From contig NZ_CP041743.1 in assembly GCF_007556815.1 (NCBI RefSeq), positions 434,001 to 498,000 of the forward strand: DNA of 64,000 nt. Reading direction: 5' to 3'. A program made the position numbers and the translations under genes. The stretch is from Paraburkholderia megapolitana (GTDB taxonomy: Bacteria; Pseudomonadota; Gammaproteobacteria; Burkholderiales; Burkholderiaceae). The notes below the pieces were generated by a model that made no database searches, had not been told where the DNA came from, and saw nothing but the letters and a program-made list of their open reading frames with translations. Numbering within the stretch: the first letter of the stretch is position 1; each line of letters starts with the position of its first letter. Of this stretch, positions 61,634 to 64,000 are shown piece by piece.

Positions 61634-62341
61634 CTATTCCCACGCGATCTTGCTGAACTGATAACCCTTGCTGCGGATCGTCTTGATGCGCTGTGGATTG
61701 CCTGCGTCGTCGTGCAGCTTGCGACGCAATTTGGAAATACCGCCGTCGATGGTCCGGTCGAGTCCGTCGAATTCGACGCCACGCAGCGCGCGCATCAGGT
61801 CGTCGCGGCTCACCACCTCGCCGGCATGGCGCGCCAGCACCCACAGCAGATCGAATTCCGCCGAGGTCAGATCGGGCGTGCTGCCGTCCGGCAGCATCAC
61901 CGAGCGGCTCGCGCGGTTGATCACGAATTTGCCGAACGTATAGCTGTCCGGCTGGTTCGGGACCTCGGCGGTACGGCCCGACACGCGGCGCAGTTGCGCT
62001 TTGATTCGCGCGAGCAGGATGCGCGGCTCGACCGGCTTGTGGACGTAATCGTCGGCGCCGAATTCGAGGCCCAGCAGTTCGTCGAACTGCTCGTCGCGCG
62101 CAGTCACCATGATGATGATGCCGTCGTAATGTTCGCGGGCCTCGCGGCAGATCTGGAAGCCGTCCTTACCCGGCAGGTTCACGTCGAGGATCACGAGATC
62201 GGGTTGGCGCTTCAGGATGGCGGGCACGGCGTCGTTGCCGTGCAGCACGACGTCGACCTCGTAACCGTGCTTGCTGAGGTAGCCGGCGACGAGTGCGGAC
62301 AGTCGATTGTCGTCTTCGACGAGCAGAATCCGGAAAGACAT
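61634..62341 (-). CDS. OmpR-family response regulator
   Basis: A 235-residue protein. The receiver domain carries D10/D11 and phosphoacceptor D53 in ILDVNLPG; the C-terminal winged helix (about 135-233) includes LTSAEFDLLWVLARHAGEVV, the OmpR/PhoB pattern. It would be phosphorylated by the kinase at 59485. The ATG at 62341 (MSFRILLVEDDNRL) is the family start. The lipase gene lies downstream in the same direction. Confidence 0.93.
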   Translation of the reverse strand: MSFRILLVEDDNRLSALVAGYLSKHGYEVDVVLHGNDAVPAILKRQPDLVILDVNLPGKDGFQICREAREHYDGIIIMVTARDEQFDELLGLEFGADDYVHKPVEPRILLARIKAQLRRVSGRTAEVPNQPDSYTFGKFVINRASRSVMLPDGSTPDLTSAEFDLLWVLARHAGEVVSRDDLMRALRGVEFDGLDRTIDGGISKLRRKLHDDAGNPQRIKTIRSKGYQFSKIAWE

Positions 62342-62687
62342 GGGCGAATCGTTCAAGGCTGACTGGGTTCGGAGGCCGGCATGGTTCGCGCTGCCAGGTA
62401 CCGCGGTGCTTGTGCGCCACGGCCGCTGCGCGGCGCGAAAACGCGCAGTCGGCGTACATGATACCGGGCCGGACCGGTTATCGGTTATCGCGAGTCGGCC
62501 GTGTTGGCCGCCACGCGCTTCGACGTTTTTTATGCAGCGCGCAATGGCCGGGCGCGACAGCTTAGCGGAAGCGCCTGGCCCGCTTCGGGCGCCCCCACAA
62601 AACTCGACAATTCTGCGCTCAATTCGACAGCCGCAGGTGACATGCGTCGCTAGCATCCACCCCATCGCTATATCGGGAGGACCGCGC

Positions 62688-63653
62688 GTGACGCCTTTTC
62701 TGGTCGCAAGACTTGCCGCGTGCTCGCTCTGGATCGGCGACCTCCTGCGCTCGTTCTCGATGATCCGGCACGCCGGACGCAAGGTCTATCCGGACGCCAC
62801 GCTGTTTCATCGCTGGCGCCGGGTGCGACTGTGGCTGCGCTCGATCCTCTGGTGGAAAGCCACGACGGTCTGGCTCAGGCGCTGTTCGATTTCGCCGCTG
62901 CGCGAGCTCATCGTCCGTCATCCTGGCGCGCTCGAACGGCCGCACCGGCCGTTCCTGCATGGCGGCTTCAATTCCCGCGAACGGCTCGCTGCGAGCCTCG
63001 ATCACCAGGCGCTGACGCTCCAGCGCGTGCCGCATCTCGCGCAGCAGATTGCCCGCGAAGGCCACGCGGCCATCGCCAGTTTTTCGGTCGGCGCGGAACG
63101 CTGGCTGATCACGCTGGAATCGCTCGAGCAGTTCCAGAGAGAAGGCGACTGGACGCTGTGTATTCGCGATGCCAGTGGAAGACGTGCCGTGTCGTGCACG
63201 TTCAGCATTGCGTACCTCGGCGGCAAGCGGCGGCGCCCGCGCCTGTGCGTCGGCTCGGTCCAGGGACCGGACGCCTCGGTGAACGGTCGTGAGCTGTTTC
63301 GCGCGTTGACGAAGCGCTGGTACGGGCTGCGCCCGAAGATCTTCATCGTCTACCTGGCGCAATGCGTCGCCGCGGGACTGGGGACCGGCGGGACCTTCAT
63401 CGTGTCGCAGCAGGCGCATATCTATGGCAGTTGGCGCTACTTCCTGCGCAAGCGACGCGTGGCGGCCGACTACGACGGGCTGTCGCGCGAATGCGGCGCA
63501 GTGGCGAGCTGGAACGGCTGGTTCGTGCTCGCGCCGCCGTCCCGCTATGCGTCGCGAGCCGACAGTGTGACGGCCGGCAACGCGTTGCGGCGCAAGCGCC
63601 AGACGCTACGCGAAGATGTCGCGCGGCAGATTCAGCGCAGCCTGGCGGGCTGA
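62688..63653 (+). CDS. DUF535 (VirK/YbjX family) protein
   Basis: A 321-residue protein of the VirK/YbjX (DUF535) family. The C-terminal portion includes FSIAYLGGKRRRPRLCVGSV, GLRPKIFIVYLAQCVA, and SRECGAVASWNGWFVL. Members are linked to lipopolysaccharide modification or antimicrobial-peptide resistance, but the biochemical role is not settled. The GTG start at 62688 follows a strong GGGAGG (62675-62680). It is divergent from the response regulator. Confidence 0.87.
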   Translation: MTPFLVARLAACSLWIGDLLRSFSMIRHAGRKVYPDATLFHRWRRVRLWLRSILWWKATTVWLRRCSISPLRELIVRHPGALERPHRPFLHGGFNSRERLAASLDHQALTLQRVPHLAQQIAREGHAAIASFSVGAERWLITLESLEQFQREGDWTLCIRDASGRRAVSCTFSIAYLGGKRRRPRLCVGSVQGPDASVNGRELFRALTKRWYGLRPKIFIVYLAQCVAAGLGTGGTFIVSQQAHIYGSWRYFLRKRRVAADYDGLSRECGAVASWNGWFVLAPPSRYASRADSVTAGNALRRKRQTLREDVARQIQRSLAG

Positions 63654-63721
63654 ATACCGCCACACCCGATACGCAAACAAGCGAGCCCCTTGAACCTTAC
63701 GAAACTTTTTCGATAATTACA

Positions 63722-63748
63722 TAAAGTTTCATGAAAGGGCACCGTAAA
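63722..63748 (+). promoter_or_regulatory. Candidate sigma-28 (FliA) promoter of fliD
   Basis: TAAAGTTT (63722-63729), 11 bp, then ACCGTAAA (63741-63748) match the sigma-28 consensus TAAAGTTT-N11-GCCGATAA fully in the -35 and at 5 of 8 bases in the -10. It lies 79 bp before the fliD start and in the right direction, as expected for a late flagellar gene. An 8-bp inverted repeat, GAAACTTT/AAAGTTTC (63701-63730), overlaps its left end. Confidence 0.65.
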
Positions 63749-63826
63749 CCATAAAAGAGGGTCGGCATCCGGCTTCAATCTGCGGAGACCGCCCGGAGAT
63801 CACGCCGCACACGCACGGAGCTTTGC

Positions 63827-64000
63827 ATGGCCAGCACAACCCCGACTTCCACCGATACCAGCAACCTGCTCGCCCAGGCGGCGCAGTCCATCATCAGCGG
63901 GTCGACCAACTCGTCGCTCGATGTCGACAATCTCGTCAAGGCGCTCGTCACGGCAAAGACCGCCGGTCGCAACGCGCAGATCACCAACAAGCAGACGCTC
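63827..64000 (+). CDS. fliD: Flagellar hook-associated protein 2 (filament cap), N-terminal part
   Basis: The first 58 codons are present and run off the right edge. After a Ser/Thr-rich start, SSLDVDNLVKALVTAKTA and the following QITNKQT are the hallmark N-terminus of FliD. FliD caps the growing flagellar filament and promotes flagellin polymerisation. GGAG at 63817-63820 precedes the ATG, and a sigma-28-like promoter lies upstream. More flagellar genes are expected beyond the window. Confidence 0.88.
   Translation, partial: MASTTPTSTDTSNLLAQAAQSIISGSTNSSLDVDNLVKALVTAKTAGRNAQITNKQTL

Noticed and set aside
1..64000. Search for tRNA, rRNA, prophage or integrative-element boundaries
   Set aside because: No tRNA- or rRNA-like sequence, integrase, transposase or phage gene was recognised; subtle small RNAs cannot be excluded by eye.

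Overview
This 64-kb window is high-GC, densely coded chromosomal DNA that looks like a Burkholderiaceae beta-proteobacterium, probably Paraburkholderia or Caballeronia. The pointers are a 180-kDa-class NAD-glutamate dehydrogenase, gab and phn loci, a benzoylformate/benzaldehyde pathway, DUF3597, DUF3455 and DUF535 proteins, and a flagellar fliD gene at the right edge. The genus is an inference from gene content. I saw no transposase, prophage, CRISPR array, rRNA or tRNA.

Left part (1-19 kb): the 5' end of an alpha-oxoamine-synthase-type PLP enzyme runs off the left edge. It is followed by a divergent tetR/glutathione transferase pair with a candidate operator. A leftward block holds an M14 carboxypeptidase, an alpha/beta hydrolase, the large glutamate dehydrogenase and a CDF metal transporter. 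Then comes a rightward phnCDE phosphonate-type ABC importer behind a cluster of Pho-box-like repeats, a lipoprotein, a GcvA-like LysR regulator, and a GABA catabolic module (MocR-type regulator, gabT, gabD).

Middle (19-33 kb): a six-gene leftward operon encodes a GT2 glycosyltransferase, an exported protein of unknown family, a ferritin-like di-iron protein, a second glycosyltransferase, a PAP2 phosphatase and a membrane fatty-acid desaturase. Several genes are joined by ATGA overlaps. It looks like an uncharacterised lipid or glycolipid modification pathway and is the best candidate here for something new. A mandelate-type aromatic module follows (MFS importer, benzaldehyde dehydrogenase, benzoylformate decarboxylase, divergent LysR gene with a perfect palindrome), then DUF3597, an AsnC/Lrp-type protein lacking its DNA-binding domain, and a LysO-like exporter.

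Right-middle (33-49 kb): an unrecognised cytoplasmic protein, a large MscS-family channel, small exported proteins including an EF-hand protein, an S10 serine carboxypeptidase, a PTS IIA-domain protein, a peroxiredoxin, and LysR and TetR regulators with an EamA exporter. A DyP peroxidase with a C-terminal encapsulin-targeting peptide overlaps the gene for its family 1 encapsulin shell. A copper-linked set (DUF2946, a probable outer-membrane protein, CopC) follows.

Right part (49-64 kb): a DUF3455 lipoprotein; a TIGR03118-type lipoprotein; an ECF sigma factor with two paralogous anti-sigma factors; and a CHRD-domain protein. The TIGR03118 and CHRD genes share a GGAAT-N16/17-CGTT element that could be the sigma factor's promoter. 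Next are a WYL regulator, an APC permease and a PlpD-like patatin autotransporter. A response regulator, lipase-like hydrolase and histidine kinase lie in one leftward group. A DUF535 (VirK/YbjX) protein and the start of fliD, behind a sigma-28-like promoter, close the window.
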